A stretch of 64,000 nt of DNA from UBA1672 sp964352665 (GCA_964352665.1 CAYGSJ010000007.1:77011-141010); one strand, 5' to 3'; shown: positions 52,886-60,887, counted from the stretch's first letter. Program-made: numbers and translations. The notes: generated by a model from the sequence alone, not told the origin.

Positions 52886-53818
52886 CTATAAGGTAAATTG
52901 AGGAGCTTGAAGAGCTACATCTTGTGCCAGCAAATGATCTACTAATCGTACAGTTTCTGCTGCATCATCCGCTTTTAGGTAAAGGGCTGGCAAATCTCTA
53001 CCAAACGTCAAAAAGCCCTGCACATAGGGACTTATATCCGTTATACCCTCCCTGCAAGAAGATGGAGAAGCATAGAGCCCAATACCATTTCGTGCACATA
53101 AATCTGCCAGCTCCGGACGAATATCATAAACGACACAATCAAAAGCATGGCACCCTATCTCGTCATGTAACCACTGAATTTGTGCTAATCCTGCCTCATC
53201 ACAGGGCAGTTCTGGAGCAACAAAAAAACCGGGCATTTCAACGTTATCACTTCCGAAAAGCACTGATGTTTTTATGTTGGGTACAAGTTTAACCTCGGGA
53301 TCAAGCTCTCGCATTTGTTGCAGCCTCTCCCACTTAAAAGTATTAAAAACAAAATCTTCTTTTCTTAGGTCTCCGCGCTCAACATATTCCATGATCGTTT
53401 CATAGGTTCTTTCTACACAATCATCGCCTTTTAATTCGATATTGATGATAAGCGGTGTTTCCCGACTAAAGTTGTAATCTGAAACCATATCAAGAACCTC
53501 GTGCAGACTAGGTATATAGTGGCCATTTCCAACATCAAGGTTTTTCAAATCCACGAAGTCATGGTCTCCTACTCTACCTAAATCATTGCCTTCACGGTCT
53601 GCACCAGCAACATTTCTGTTCAATTCATCATCGTGAATGACCACAACGACCCCATCGGCGCTTACTGCCACGTCAAATTCCAGCCCTTCAGCACCCTCTA
53701 GTATCGCCTGCTCAAAGGATGCAAGCGTGTTCTCAGGGAGCACATCAGGTGCTAACTCTGGCAAATGGCTGGTGGGACCCATACCCCGGTGACCTATTAT
53801 TAATGGTTTCATTGACAC
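52886..53818 (-). CDS. Glycerophosphodiester phosphodiesterase-like protein
   Basis: A 310-aa TIM-barrel protein of the GDPD family. Visible are HRG near the N-terminus, LPENTLASF, EFDVAVSADGVVVVIHDD (Glu/Asp metal ligands and catalytic His) and IELKG. There is no signal peptide, so it is cytoplasmic. Family members hydrolyse glycerophosphodiesters to glycerol-3-P. It shares the unusual motif [S/V]-x-LFG-x-(D)NVEMPG with the gene at 53887. Confidence 0.8.
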   Translation of the reverse strand: MSMKPLIIGHRGMGPTSHLPELAPDVLPENTLASFEQAILEGAEGLEFDVAVSADGVVVVIHDDELNRNVAGADREGNDLGRVGDHDFVDLKNLDVGNGHYIPSLHEVLDMVSDYNFSRETPLIINIELKGDDCVERTYETIMEYVERGDLRKEDFVFNTFKWERLQQMRELDPEVKLVPNIKTSVLFGSDNVEMPGFFVAPELPCDEAGLAQIQWLHDEIGCHAFDCVVYDIRPELADLCARNGIGLYASPSSCREGITDISPYVQGFLTFGRDLPALYLKADDAAETVRLVDHLLAQDVALQAPQFTL

Positions 53819-53886
53819 AGTATCTTTATTATGTTAATTAACAATAATAAATTATTTATTACAAAAAGTCAAAGTAGCAGGAAATT

Positions 53887-54780
53887 ATGTTCTATATTAT
53901 TGGTCATAGAGGTTACGGACCAACACATCAGCTGCCTGCTGACTCTCATGTCAGGTCAATTTTCCCGGAAAACAGCATTCCTGCGTTTCTGACAGCGTTG
54001 GACAGGGTGGCGGATGGGATCGAGGTTGATGTCCTTATAACCAGTGATGGTGTGCCTATCGCCCTGCATGGAAAGGATATTTGGGCCTATGTTCTGGACA
54101 ATCTTGAAGAGGGAAAAAACGTCAATCAATATACGTATGATGAAATTCGGGGTCTGGATATTGGGGGCGGTATTGGAATACCCACTATAGAAACAGTAAT
54201 AAGAGAAGTTCTGGCAAAGAGAAAAGATTGTGTTTTTAATTTCGACCTAAAAGATGCTGCTGCCCTAGTTCCTCTTATGGAAGTAATAGAGAAGGCAGAC
54301 CTGCCTTTGAGACAGGTATTTTTGTCATCCTACAAGTGGGATGCCCTCCGAGAAGCCCGAAAATTATCAGCAGATATTCATTTAGCGGCCTGTCTTAAAA
54401 CGGTCATGTTATTTGGACATAGTAATGTTGAAATGCCTGGCTATAGACCTACAACAGCTCATTATTTGCCTGAAGCTATAGAAGCGATTCGTGAGCTAGA
54501 TAACGAAGTAAGGTTATACGCTGTTGATTGCACGGTGCCCGATATAACCAGAGATTTGATCGCGATAGCCTCTGACTTACAAGTCGGAATTGCATTATCT
54601 ACAGGTAACGAGCGTGTTGGCGCTGATCAAATAGATTATGGTCGTGCGCAACGTATTATTGAAAGAAATGATCTGCCGTTTTGTGTCATAAAAGCAGATG
54701 AGCCAATGAGAACAAGAGCAGCTATACAGACCGCACTTTTGCAGTCGTTGGAACCTCCTCACGAAGTGCCCGAAATATAG
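53887..54780 (+). CDS. Glycerophosphodiester phosphodiesterase-like protein, second copy
   Basis: A 297-aa protein with a GDPD fold: IIGHRGYGPTHQLP, FPENSIPAF, GIEVDVLITSDGVPIALHG and FDLKD. It is diverged from and transcribed away from the 52886 gene, but shares GPT-x(2)-LP after HRG and VMLFGHSNVEMPGY. The catalytic His/Glu/Asp set appears intact, and it has no signal peptide. The substrate may not be a standard glycerophosphodiester. Confidence 0.78.
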   Translation: MFYIIGHRGYGPTHQLPADSHVRSIFPENSIPAFLTALDRVADGIEVDVLITSDGVPIALHGKDIWAYVLDNLEEGKNVNQYTYDEIRGLDIGGGIGIPTIETVIREVLAKRKDCVFNFDLKDAAALVPLMEVIEKADLPLRQVFLSSYKWDALREARKLSADIHLAACLKTVMLFGHSNVEMPGYRPTTAHYLPEAIEAIRELDNEVRLYAVDCTVPDITRDLIAIASDLQVGIALSTGNERVGADQIDYGRAQRIIERNDLPFCVIKADEPMRTRAAIQTALLQSLEPPHEVPEI

Positions 54781-54929
54781 GGCCAAAAATTTTGTCTGAA
54801 AAAAATACCCAAAATGCAAAATTTATGTTGCATAAATCTGGAAAATGCCTCAATGCTTGAATCAGAAAATGTTGTTTTGGTTATCTGCTTTTAGAGGGTT
54901 TATTAAGATGGTCAAATATTTAGTTAATT

Positions 54930-54952
54930 CGCGCATTTACGCGCGTTTTTTT
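54930..54952 (+). terminator. Intrinsic terminator between GDPD-like and decarboxylase-SET genes
   Basis: CGCGC (54930-54934), loop ATTTAC, GCGCG (54941-54945), then seven T. It lies 27 bp upstream of the next start codon, so it may end the GDPD transcript or act as an attenuator for the fusion gene. Confidence 0.65.
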
Positions 54953-54979
54953 GTTTTCTGCCTGTAAAGTCCCATAAAG

Positions 54980-56635
54980 ATGAGAACGGTAGATATTCCC
55001 CCATATGTTGAGGGCTATTTTGATGCTTGCAATCAAGATACCCCTTATTTGTTAATCGACCTCGAAAAAGTTGAATACAACTTCAAGAGACTGGCTCAAG
55101 CAATGCCTGAAAGCCTTCATTACTATGCGATTAAAGCTAATCCACACCGGGATGTCCTGAAAAGACTTGCTGAAATCGGAGGATATTTCGAGGTTGCCAG
55201 TACAGGCGAAATCGATATGTGCCTTAAGGCCGGTGCCCCGCCCGAGAAAATTCTTTACGGCAATCCGTTGAAAAAGGAGCGTGAGATTGCTTATGCGTTT
55301 GAAAAGGGTGTTCGTGAATATGTTTTCGATGACTATACAGAGCTTGAAAAAATAGCACGTGCTGCGCCCGAATCAAAGGTGATCTGTAGAATTATTGCAG
55401 ATGGAAAAGGCGCAGTCTCACCGCTTACTATTAAGTTTGGCTGCCCATTCGAAAAGGCCGAAGAATGGCTGAAAGCAGCCCCATCTTTAGGGCTTGTCCC
55501 GTTCGGCGTTTCTTTCCACACCGGATCACAGCAACTTTTACCCGAATCATGGGAAAAACCAATGAGCGACGCTGGAAAGATTTTTAAATCTCTTGCTGCA
55601 TCGGGGCATCCGCTAAAAATAGTGGATGTTGGCGGCGGTTTTCCGGTTTCCTATCGCTCAGAAACGCCGCCTATCGAAAATTTTGCGGCAGCAATCCTGA
55701 AATATGCGGATATGTATTTCGAGACTCCGCCCGTTATATACACCGAGCCGGGGCGCTATATGACCGGAGATGCAGGATATATTCTTTCAGAAGTCGTGCA
55801 GGTTTCTCAAGATTTTGAAAGCCCTGACTTAAGATGGGTTTATCTTGATATTGGACGCTATGGCGGGCTGGTTGAAGAAAAAATAGATTATCCGGTTATA
55901 AGCACGCGTGAGGGGCCAACCGGACGTGTGATTCTGTCAGGCCAAACTTGTGATTCCAATGATGTCATCTATCGGGAATGTTTTGATTACCAACTCCCCC
56001 TCAATCTGAAAGAAAGCGATAAAGTTATTCTTGCCTATACAGGTGCATATACGACAACCTATTCCACTACTCTGAATGGGTTTCCATCTTTGAAAGCCTA
56101 CACAATTGGCAGAAAAGATGTCACAGATTCCAAGCCAAGCCTTTATCCCGAAAGCTTTCTGGATATGTGCCAGTTTACGGACGAGGATAAAAAACTGTTC
56201 CCCTCGACAGATGCTGTACAATTGAAAAACTTTGGTGATTACGGTATAGGATTGTTGGCCATGCGCGATTTTGAGCGTGGAGAAATTGTTGGTGGATTTA
56301 CCGGTGTTGTAGAAACAACCGTTAAGCAACACACACTGCAAATTGATCCGTTGCACCATTTGCATGATCCTCATTTTATTGGTTATTTGCTTCATAACTG
56401 CGATCCAAACTGTGTTCTGGATATGCAGCAAAGACGGCTATATTGCATTAAAGATATCAAGGCCGGTGAGCAACTCACCATGGATTACGCCTCGACCGAA
56501 GACCAGTTGTTCAAACAATTTGCTTGTCTGTGTGATGCAAGAAACTGCAGACTTTGGGTAACAGGAAGAGCAGAGAGGGTTTCAAATGACGGAAAAACCT
56601 ATCTTACTGAATACGCGTTAGAGCAAGCGGGATAG
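54980..56635 (+). CDS. PLP-dependent decarboxylase (ODC-like) fused to a SET domain
   Basis: A 551-aa protein with two recognisable enzymes. Residues 1-~385 are a group IV (alanine-racemase fold) decarboxylase of the ornithine type: PLP Lys52 in YAIKANP, HTGSQ at 180-184, Gly-rich DVGGGFP, EPGRYMT, CDSND with Cys324, and GAYT with Tyr357. Residues ~405-551 are a SET domain with post-SET: GIGLLAMRDFERGEIV, LLHNCDPNC (471-478), GEQLTMDY (496-503), and Zn-type Cys516, Cys518 and Cys523. The usual NHS reads LHN. A polyamine-forming enzyme joined to a protein-lysine methyltransferase-like domain is unusual. Both halves look complete. Confidence 0.88.
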   Translation: MRTVDIPPYVEGYFDACNQDTPYLLIDLEKVEYNFKRLAQAMPESLHYYAIKANPHRDVLKRLAEIGGYFEVASTGEIDMCLKAGAPPEKILYGNPLKKEREIAYAFEKGVREYVFDDYTELEKIARAAPESKVICRIIADGKGAVSPLTIKFGCPFEKAEEWLKAAPSLGLVPFGVSFHTGSQQLLPESWEKPMSDAGKIFKSLAASGHPLKIVDVGGGFPVSYRSETPPIENFAAAILKYADMYFETPPVIYTEPGRYMTGDAGYILSEVVQVSQDFESPDLRWVYLDIGRYGGLVEEKIDYPVISTREGPTGRVILSGQTCDSNDVIYRECFDYQLPLNLKESDKVILAYTGAYTTTYSTTLNGFPSLKAYTIGRKDVTDSKPSLYPESFLDMCQFTDEDKKLFPSTDAVQLKNFGDYGIGLLAMRDFERGEIVGGFTGVVETTVKQHTLQIDPLHHLHDPHFIGYLLHNCDPNCVLDMQQRRLYCIKDIKAGEQLTMDYASTEDQLFKQFACLCDARNCRLWVTGRAERVSNDGKTYLTEYALEQAG

Positions 56636-57421
56636 TATCTGCCTATTTTTATCAAGGTAAAGGCCACAGCCCTGAATGCGGTGGCCTTTTTCTATATCTT
56701 GTGTGACCCTTTGGAAATGCTGGACAAATCTGCCAACCCATGCCACTTGATCAGAAGGCAACGCCCCATGCTTCAGCCCAAGATTGGTTTCCTCCTGCTG
56801 GATACGCCACCCAGAAACCTGACCAAAATCTTTCGTTAGCATATAGAAAATATCATCGCATCTCTGCCACAGGTGTTTGTAATCTCCTGCCAATTGCTCC
56901 GCACTATATGTTCTCCACCTATTGTCGGTATCGGTTTCCTCGACGTCATTCAAGGGCGCATCCCTTACAAAATCAGCGGCACATAAAGCACCAACACACC
57001 ATCCCTCAAGCAAGATAACATCCGGCTGTCCTTTATATTCTATCCATTGATTTTCGGGCTTACGCTCGTCTGTAACTTTGTCGAATTGCGGTATTCTGAG
57101 CGTAGAATTTTCAGAAGCATTGTGCAGATCATCAAGCACGGTATTCAAAAGGGCTAAGTCATGTGTTCCGGGGGGTCCTCTTGTTTCGAATAAAGGGCTC
57201 ACCTCTTTTGCCAGACTAGCTCTTTCTGCCTTGGTTAAATAGAAGTCATCAAGACAAAGCACCAAAAGCCGATCACCATAACGATGTTGCAATTCTGTTG
57301 TAATTGTCGTTTTTCCAGCGCCTTGCGGGGCAGAAAGCCCTAATAAAACAGGCGATTTTGAACCGGACTTTCCTGTAATCCAATGATCTATGACATCAAT
57401 TGGTAAATCACTTTGGGACAA
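56618..57421 (-). CDS. D-glycerate 3-kinase-like P-loop kinase
   Basis: A 267-aa P-loop kinase with Walker A APQGAGKT at 31-38. It carries the plant/yeast GLYK-type motifs LCLDDFYLT, RGPPGTHD, IPQFDKVTDER and LLEGWCVGA. It would phosphorylate D-glycerate to 3-phosphoglycerate, the precursor used by SerA. Its 3' end overlaps the convergent fusion gene by 18 bp and contains that gene's terminator. Confidence 0.82.
   Translation of the reverse strand: MSQSDLPIDVIDHWITGKSGSKSPVLLGLSAPQGAGKTTITTELQHRYGDRLLVLCLDDFYLTKAERASLAKEVSPLFETRGPPGTHDLALLNTVLDDLHNASENSTLRIPQFDKVTDERKPENQWIEYKGQPDVILLEGWCVGALCAADFVRDAPLNDVEETDTDNRWRTYSAEQLAGDYKHLWQRCDDIFYMLTKDFGQVSGWRIQQEETNLGLKHGALPSDQVAWVGRFVQHFQRVTQDIEKGHRIQGCGLYLDKNRQILSRLL
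56659..56691 (+). terminator. Terminator of the fusion gene, inside the kinase coding sequence
   Basis: AAAGGCCAC (56659-56667) pairs perfectly with GTGGCCTTT (56681-56689), followed by T. It is 24 bp after the stop of the plus-strand fusion gene but within the last ~20 codons of the minus-strand kinase. Confidence 0.75.
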
Positions 57422-57668
57422 TGCTCATCCTATAATCTTTATATGATGACAGTAAAATGGCGGAGGAAGTAGTCTACACCTAACTATTCTCATACGCCAG
57501 TTCGAGTCCTAAATCCACTGTTTTTGACCATTTTACAGGGTAATTTTAGAATTTTACCCTATTGTACCGATACAATAAGCTTAAATCATTATCCGAGGCG
57601 AAACCGCTGGGGATTAAGGTTTGCCACTTGGTTGACAAACAAACAGCCGCGCTGATCTCATAAAGTAC
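57422..57668. other. Intergenic spacer with a tRNA-like remnant
   Basis: No gene is supported in this spacer. Around 57457-57531 there are words reminiscent of a bacterial tRNA-Leu (ATGGCGGAgGAAGTAG… and GCCAGTTCGAGTCC), but the arms do not pair and the length is short, so at best it is a decayed tRNA fragment. The spacer marks the left edge of the metal-resistance block. Confidence 0.25.
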
Positions 57669-57700
57669 TTGACCCGGTAGTATAGTACGGGGTTTAGAAT
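57669..57700 (+). promoter_or_regulatory. MerR-type promoter/operator
   Basis: A -35 TTGACC (57669-57674) and a -10 TAGAAT (57695-57700) are separated by a 20-bp spacer that holds a near-perfect dyad (CCCGgTAGTA/…GTACgGGG). An over-long spacer with a central dyad is the hallmark of promoters untwisted by MerR proteins. It drives the merR-like gene and the genes behind it, so the operon is autoregulated. Confidence 0.8.
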
Positions 57701-57721
57701 GGAGAGTGAAAGGAATCGGAT

Positions 57722-58132
57722 ATGACGCAAATGACAGTTGGAAAATTAGCACAAGCCGTTGGTGTTGGCGTGGAAACCGTCCGTTTTTACGAGAAGGAAG
57801 GCTTGATGGCGAAGCCGGAACGGTTGGAATCCGGTTATCGCGTGTATGATGAAAATGGCCTTGCCCGTCTACATTTTATTCAGAAAGCCAAAAATATGGG
57901 CTTCACCTTGCAGGAAACCAAAGACCTTCTGGAACTGGGTGACAATGCGGAGGCGGATTGTGGCGATACATGTACAAAAGCGGACGAAAAGATTATTGAT
58001 ATAGAGCTGCGTATTAAAGATTTAATGGCCATGAAAGAGGCGCTCACCGCCCTCAGAGAAAATTGTCCGGGCGCAGGAAACCCGTTAAGTGATTGCACTA
58101 TCCTAAAATACTTTAACGGAGAAGGTGAATGA
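57722..58132 (+). CDS. MerR-family metal-responsive regulator
   Basis: A 136-aa protein. The N-terminal winged helix has VGKLAQAVGVGVETVRFYEKEGL, a dimer helix follows, and the C-terminal metal loop has ENCPGAGNPLSDC. Cysteines lie at 80, 84, 115 and 125. Cys80/115/125 match the metal ligands of MerR/ZntR-type proteins. The 10-residue Cys115-Cys125 spacing is nearer ZntR than MerR, so Zn/Cd/Pb or Hg are all possible inducers. Confidence 0.88.
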   Translation: MTQMTVGKLAQAVGVGVETVRFYEKEGLMAKPERLESGYRVYDENGLARLHFIQKAKNMGFTLQETKDLLELGDNAEADCGDTCTKADEKIIDIELRIKDLMAMKEALTALRENCPGAGNPLSDCTILKYFNGEGE

Positions 58133-58950
58133 ATAAAAAACTCCTACTGCTGGCCACTGCTGGCAGCCTGTTTCATATCTCGCCAAGTTTGGCTTGCAGC
58201 CCGCTTTTCACAGAAAGCGCGGGCGTGGGCTACAAAGGCGGCTATGAATACCATTTGGAATACACCCGCAAGGAATACGGCGATAAGCAAACCGATGTTC
58301 TTTCAACGCGGCTGGATTACGGCCTCACGCCGGACTGGATGGTTGCCGCAGAAATTGTTCCCTACAAGCGCGTCGAGCAAAACGGAATGGATGGTGATGG
58401 CATAGGCAATCTGGGCCTGTTGACCAAGTACCGTTTTTATCTTGATGCGGGGCCTGATTATCAACGCTCGGCCACCGTCCTAGGGCGGGTCAATTTTGAC
58501 ACGGCCAGCAATGAACAACCCGCCCTCAACTCCGGCACAGAAGAATATGAGGTGGGGCTTGCGCTCCGGCAGGAAAGCAATAAATGGCAATACTGGTCGA
58601 GCGCCCGCTACCGCTTTAACGGCGAAGGAACGGATGATATTGACCAGGGCAGCAAGCTAAGACTCGATGCGGCGGTGGGTTTGCGCCCCGAACCGCTGGA
58701 AAGCATCAATGAAAATGACACTGTATGGATTGTAGAACTCAACGGCGAATTTACCGAGAAGTCCGATCAATACGGCATGTCTCTCGCCAATACGGGCGGG
58801 ACGGAAGTATTTGTTTCGCCCGGCGTGTACTGGTCGCACCGCAATGTCGGGATCAAGGGCGGGGTACAAATTCCGGTGTATGAAGATTTAAACGGCAATC
58901 AGGATGAATCGGAGTACCGCGCAAAACTTGCGCTGGAAATTATTTTCTAA
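58129..58950 (+). CDS. Outer-membrane beta-barrel-like protein of the metal operon
   Basis: A 273-aa protein with a signal peptide (LLLLATAGSLFHISPSLA). Alternating beta-strand sequence ends in a C-terminal aromatic (ALEIIF), as in outer-membrane barrels of the 'phenol degradation MetA-like' type. Its start overlaps the regulator stop by 4 bp. It may let metal or a metal complex cross the outer membrane. The direction is unknown. Confidence 0.7.
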   Translation: MNKKLLLLATAGSLFHISPSLACSPLFTESAGVGYKGGYEYHLEYTRKEYGDKQTDVLSTRLDYGLTPDWMVAAEIVPYKRVEQNGMDGDGIGNLGLLTKYRFYLDAGPDYQRSATVLGRVNFDTASNEQPALNSGTEEYEVGLALRQESNKWQYWSSARYRFNGEGTDDIDQGSKLRLDAAVGLRPEPLESINENDTVWIVELNGEFTEKSDQYGMSLANTGGTEVFVSPGVYWSHRNVGIKGGVQIPVYEDLNGNQDESEYRAKLALEIIF

Positions 58951-58977
58951 TTTAATAAAAAAGGAAGGAACCAAACA

Positions 58978-59298
58978 ATGAAAACTTTAACATTATTTCT
59001 CGGCGCGGCTTTGCTACTGGCCATACAGCCTGTGCAAGCGGAAGATACGCAGCAGCAGGTAAAAGAACACCAGATGAATGTGCATGGGGCGGTGTGTCCG
59101 GGCTGCGCCATCGGTCTGGAAAGGCGCTTTATGAGCATAGACGGTGTAAAAGGTTTTGATATTAATTTTAAAAGCGGTCTGGTTAAGGTCTGCGCCAATG
59201 AGAGTGTAGTATTTTTGGAAGAAGACATGACACAATTGTTTCGCGATTTTGGGTACTTGTACAAAGGCGAAGAAATTCAGGACACATGCACATTATAA
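58978..59298 (+). CDS. MerP-like periplasmic metal-binding protein
   Basis: A 106-aa protein with a signal peptide (LTLFLGAALLLAIQPVQA) and an HMA-like fold. The metal motif is VCPGCA (Cys40, Cys43), a variant of the usual CxxC site. AAGGAAGGA precedes the ATG. It overlaps the next gene by 13 bp. It would pass metal to the membrane protein encoded next. Confidence 0.78.
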   Translation: MKTLTLFLGAALLLAIQPVQAEDTQQQVKEHQMNVHGAVCPGCAIGLERRFMSIDGVKGFDINFKSGLVKVCANESVVFLEEDMTQLFRDFGYLYKGEEIQDTCTL

Positions 59299-59669
59299 AA
59301 CGCTGGGGTTGGCTTATACTTTTTACCTCCGCAGCGACATTGCTGTGCTGCGCTTTGCCGATTGTGCTGGTGAGTCTTGGTATGGGAGCGGTGGTGGCTT
59401 CTGTTTACGGTGAGTATTTGCCTTTTTTGGGGCTTCTCGGTCTGCATAAAAACTGGACTTTTGGCATTAGTGCTGCGGTACTGGCATTGGCCGGATGGCT
59501 GCTTCACCGTCCGAACCGCGCCTGTCCCACCCATACGAAATTGGCCAAAGCCTGTGCATCCGCGCATCAATGGAATATCCGGCTATACTGGCTTTCAGTG
59601 GCGGTCTGGTGTTTTGGCTTTGTCACAGCCTATTTATATGCGCCCTTTATTGAGTGGTTGAGTTTCTAG
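59286..59669 (+). CDS. MerT-like inner-membrane metal transporter
   Basis: A 127-aa protein with three predicted transmembrane segments. A Cys pair in the first (LLCCALP, Cys21-Cys22) and a second pair in the loop (RACPTHTKLAKAC, Cys80 and Cys90) match the MerT layout. No mercuric reductase gene follows. The gene converges on the 59692 gene. Confidence 0.75.
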   Translation: MHIIKRWGWLILFTSAATLLCCALPIVLVSLGMGAVVASVYGEYLPFLGLLGLHKNWTFGISAAVLALAGWLLHRPNRACPTHTKLAKACASAHQWNIRLYWLSVAVWCFGFVTAYLYAPFIEWLSF

Positions 59670-59691
59670 CTGGCTAAGAATTGAATACGAT

Positions 59692-60009
59692 CTAAGCCAT
59701 TTTCTTCATCACCCACGTCACAACGCCGTATATATTTAGATCGTCCATGGTATTGAATGGCGGAATGTTGTCGGCGTCATTGTGCGGAATGAGGTCTATT
59801 TTGTTTTTGTGGATGTAGAGCCGTTTTATATAAATCTCATCACCGACCTCAATGGCCACAATGTTTTCATGCTCGGCCTCGCGTTTTACATCGACCAGTA
59901 AATGGTCGCCATCATCAATATGTGCATCGGGGATCGGGCCACCTTGCGCCATAATGACTTCGAGATCACCGATGTTCTTAAAAAGCTGTTCTTGTAAATC
60001 TGTATTCAT
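59692..60009 (-). CDS. UmuD/S24-like protein lacking the catalytic serine
   Basis: A 105-aa protein that aligns with the C-terminal S24 domain of UmuD/LexA: DAHIDDGDHLLVD, IVAIEVGDEIYIKRLYI, LIPHN, DLNIYGVV. The catalytic Lys is present (Lys62), but the GDSM serine motif reads GGPI (23-26), so self-cleavage is not expected. There is no DNA-binding domain. Its start overlaps the CDF gene stop (ATGA), placing it last in the RND/CDF operon. Confidence 0.75.
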   Translation of the reverse strand: MNTDLQEQLFKNIGDLEVIMAQGGPIPDAHIDDGDHLLVDVKREAEHENIVAIEVGDEIYIKRLYIHKNKIDLIPHNDADNIPPFNTMDDLNIYGVVTWVMKKMA

Positions 60010-60632
60010 ACTGTTTCCTCTTTTCGTTCGGACAAAGCCTGATGGGTGATTTTAATGGACGAGTGCATAAATAATCCCGCGATCACAAAAGCGACTATAA
60101 TGTCCGGCCAGATTGTTCCGGTGGCAAAAACGCCAGCTCCGGCCAGCATCACGGCAATATTCCCAATGGCATCATTACGGCTGCACAGCCAGACCGAGCG
60201 GACATTGGAATCGCCGTCACGGTATTTCATTAAAAGCATGACGCTGACCGTGTTGGCGAAGAGCGCCATAAAGCCAATCGCGCCCATAGTGAATGGCTCT
60301 GGATCGCCCGTAACAAAAACACGGTAGAGGGTAAAACCGAGTACAAAAATCGCCATTGCGCCCAGACTCAATCCTTTGAGCAAAGCTATCAGGGATCTTG
60401 TTTTTAGCGGTTTTCCAATGACCAGAAGCGTTGCCGCATAGGTGGCGGCATCACCAAGAAAATCAAGAGCGTCGGCTTTCAGAGCCGTGGAATCAGCCAG
60501 AAAACCCGCCACGCTTTCAACCAGAAACATGGCAAAATTGATGGACACAACCACCCATAAAATCTTTTTATAGGTTGCCGATAATCCTTCAAAAGTAGTA
60601 TCAGCGCATGAATCGCCGCAACCTTTAGCCAT
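60006..60632 (-). CDS. CDF-family cation transporter
   Basis: A 208-aa protein from the ATG at 60632, which overlaps the upstream small gene by 8 bp. A start at 60671 would add 13 residues. Cysteines at the start (KGCGDSCADT) may bind metal. Five to six transmembrane segments carry DALDFLGD in place of the usual HxxxD, and the second site reads RNDAIGN. There is no C-terminal cytoplasmic domain. It is likely a heavy-metal or zinc exporter. Confidence 0.82.
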   Translation of the reverse strand: MAKGCGDSCADTTFEGLSATYKKILWVVVSINFAMFLVESVAGFLADSTALKADALDFLGDAATYAATLLVIGKPLKTRSLIALLKGLSLGAMAIFVLGFTLYRVFVTGDPEPFTMGAIGFMALFANTVSVMLLMKYRDGDSNVRSVWLCSRNDAIGNIAVMLAGAGVFATGTIWPDIIVAFVIAGLFMHSSIKITHQALSERKEETV

Positions 60633-60873
60633 TGTTTTTCTCTGCGGCTTCTCTGGCTTGACGTTTTTCAAAAAGCTCTACCCGCACTTCTTTTTTGCAT
60701 TCGAGACGTTTTTTGACGGACCGATAGCGAGATTTAGGGCAGCGTTGCTGTTCAATGCTGCTGAAACGCGGCATCTCCTTGATCTGCTCCGGTGTATAAT
60801 CACTCGCTCCGGCTTGAGCTGTTCCAAGACCGATAGTCAGTAAGGTGGCAGTTAAAAGCATTAATGTTTTCAT
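60625..60873 (-). CDS. Small secreted protein of the RND operon
   Basis: An 82-aa protein with a signal peptide (LMLLTATLLTIGLGTAQA). The mature part is short and basic with two Cys (RCPKSRYRSVKKRLECKKE) and a charged helical tail. No family was recognised. It is 14 bp downstream of the RND gene. Confidence 0.6.
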   Translation of the reverse strand: MKTLMLLTATLLTIGLGTAQAGASDYTPEQIKEMPRFSSIEQQRCPKSRYRSVKKRLECKKEVRVELFEKRQAREAAEKNNG

Positions 60874-60887
60874 AGTTTTTTCTCCTT

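Noticed and set aside
57546..57752. 68-aa minus-strand frame over the MerR promoter
   Set aside because: It covers the operator and the start of the merR-like gene and has no coding signature.
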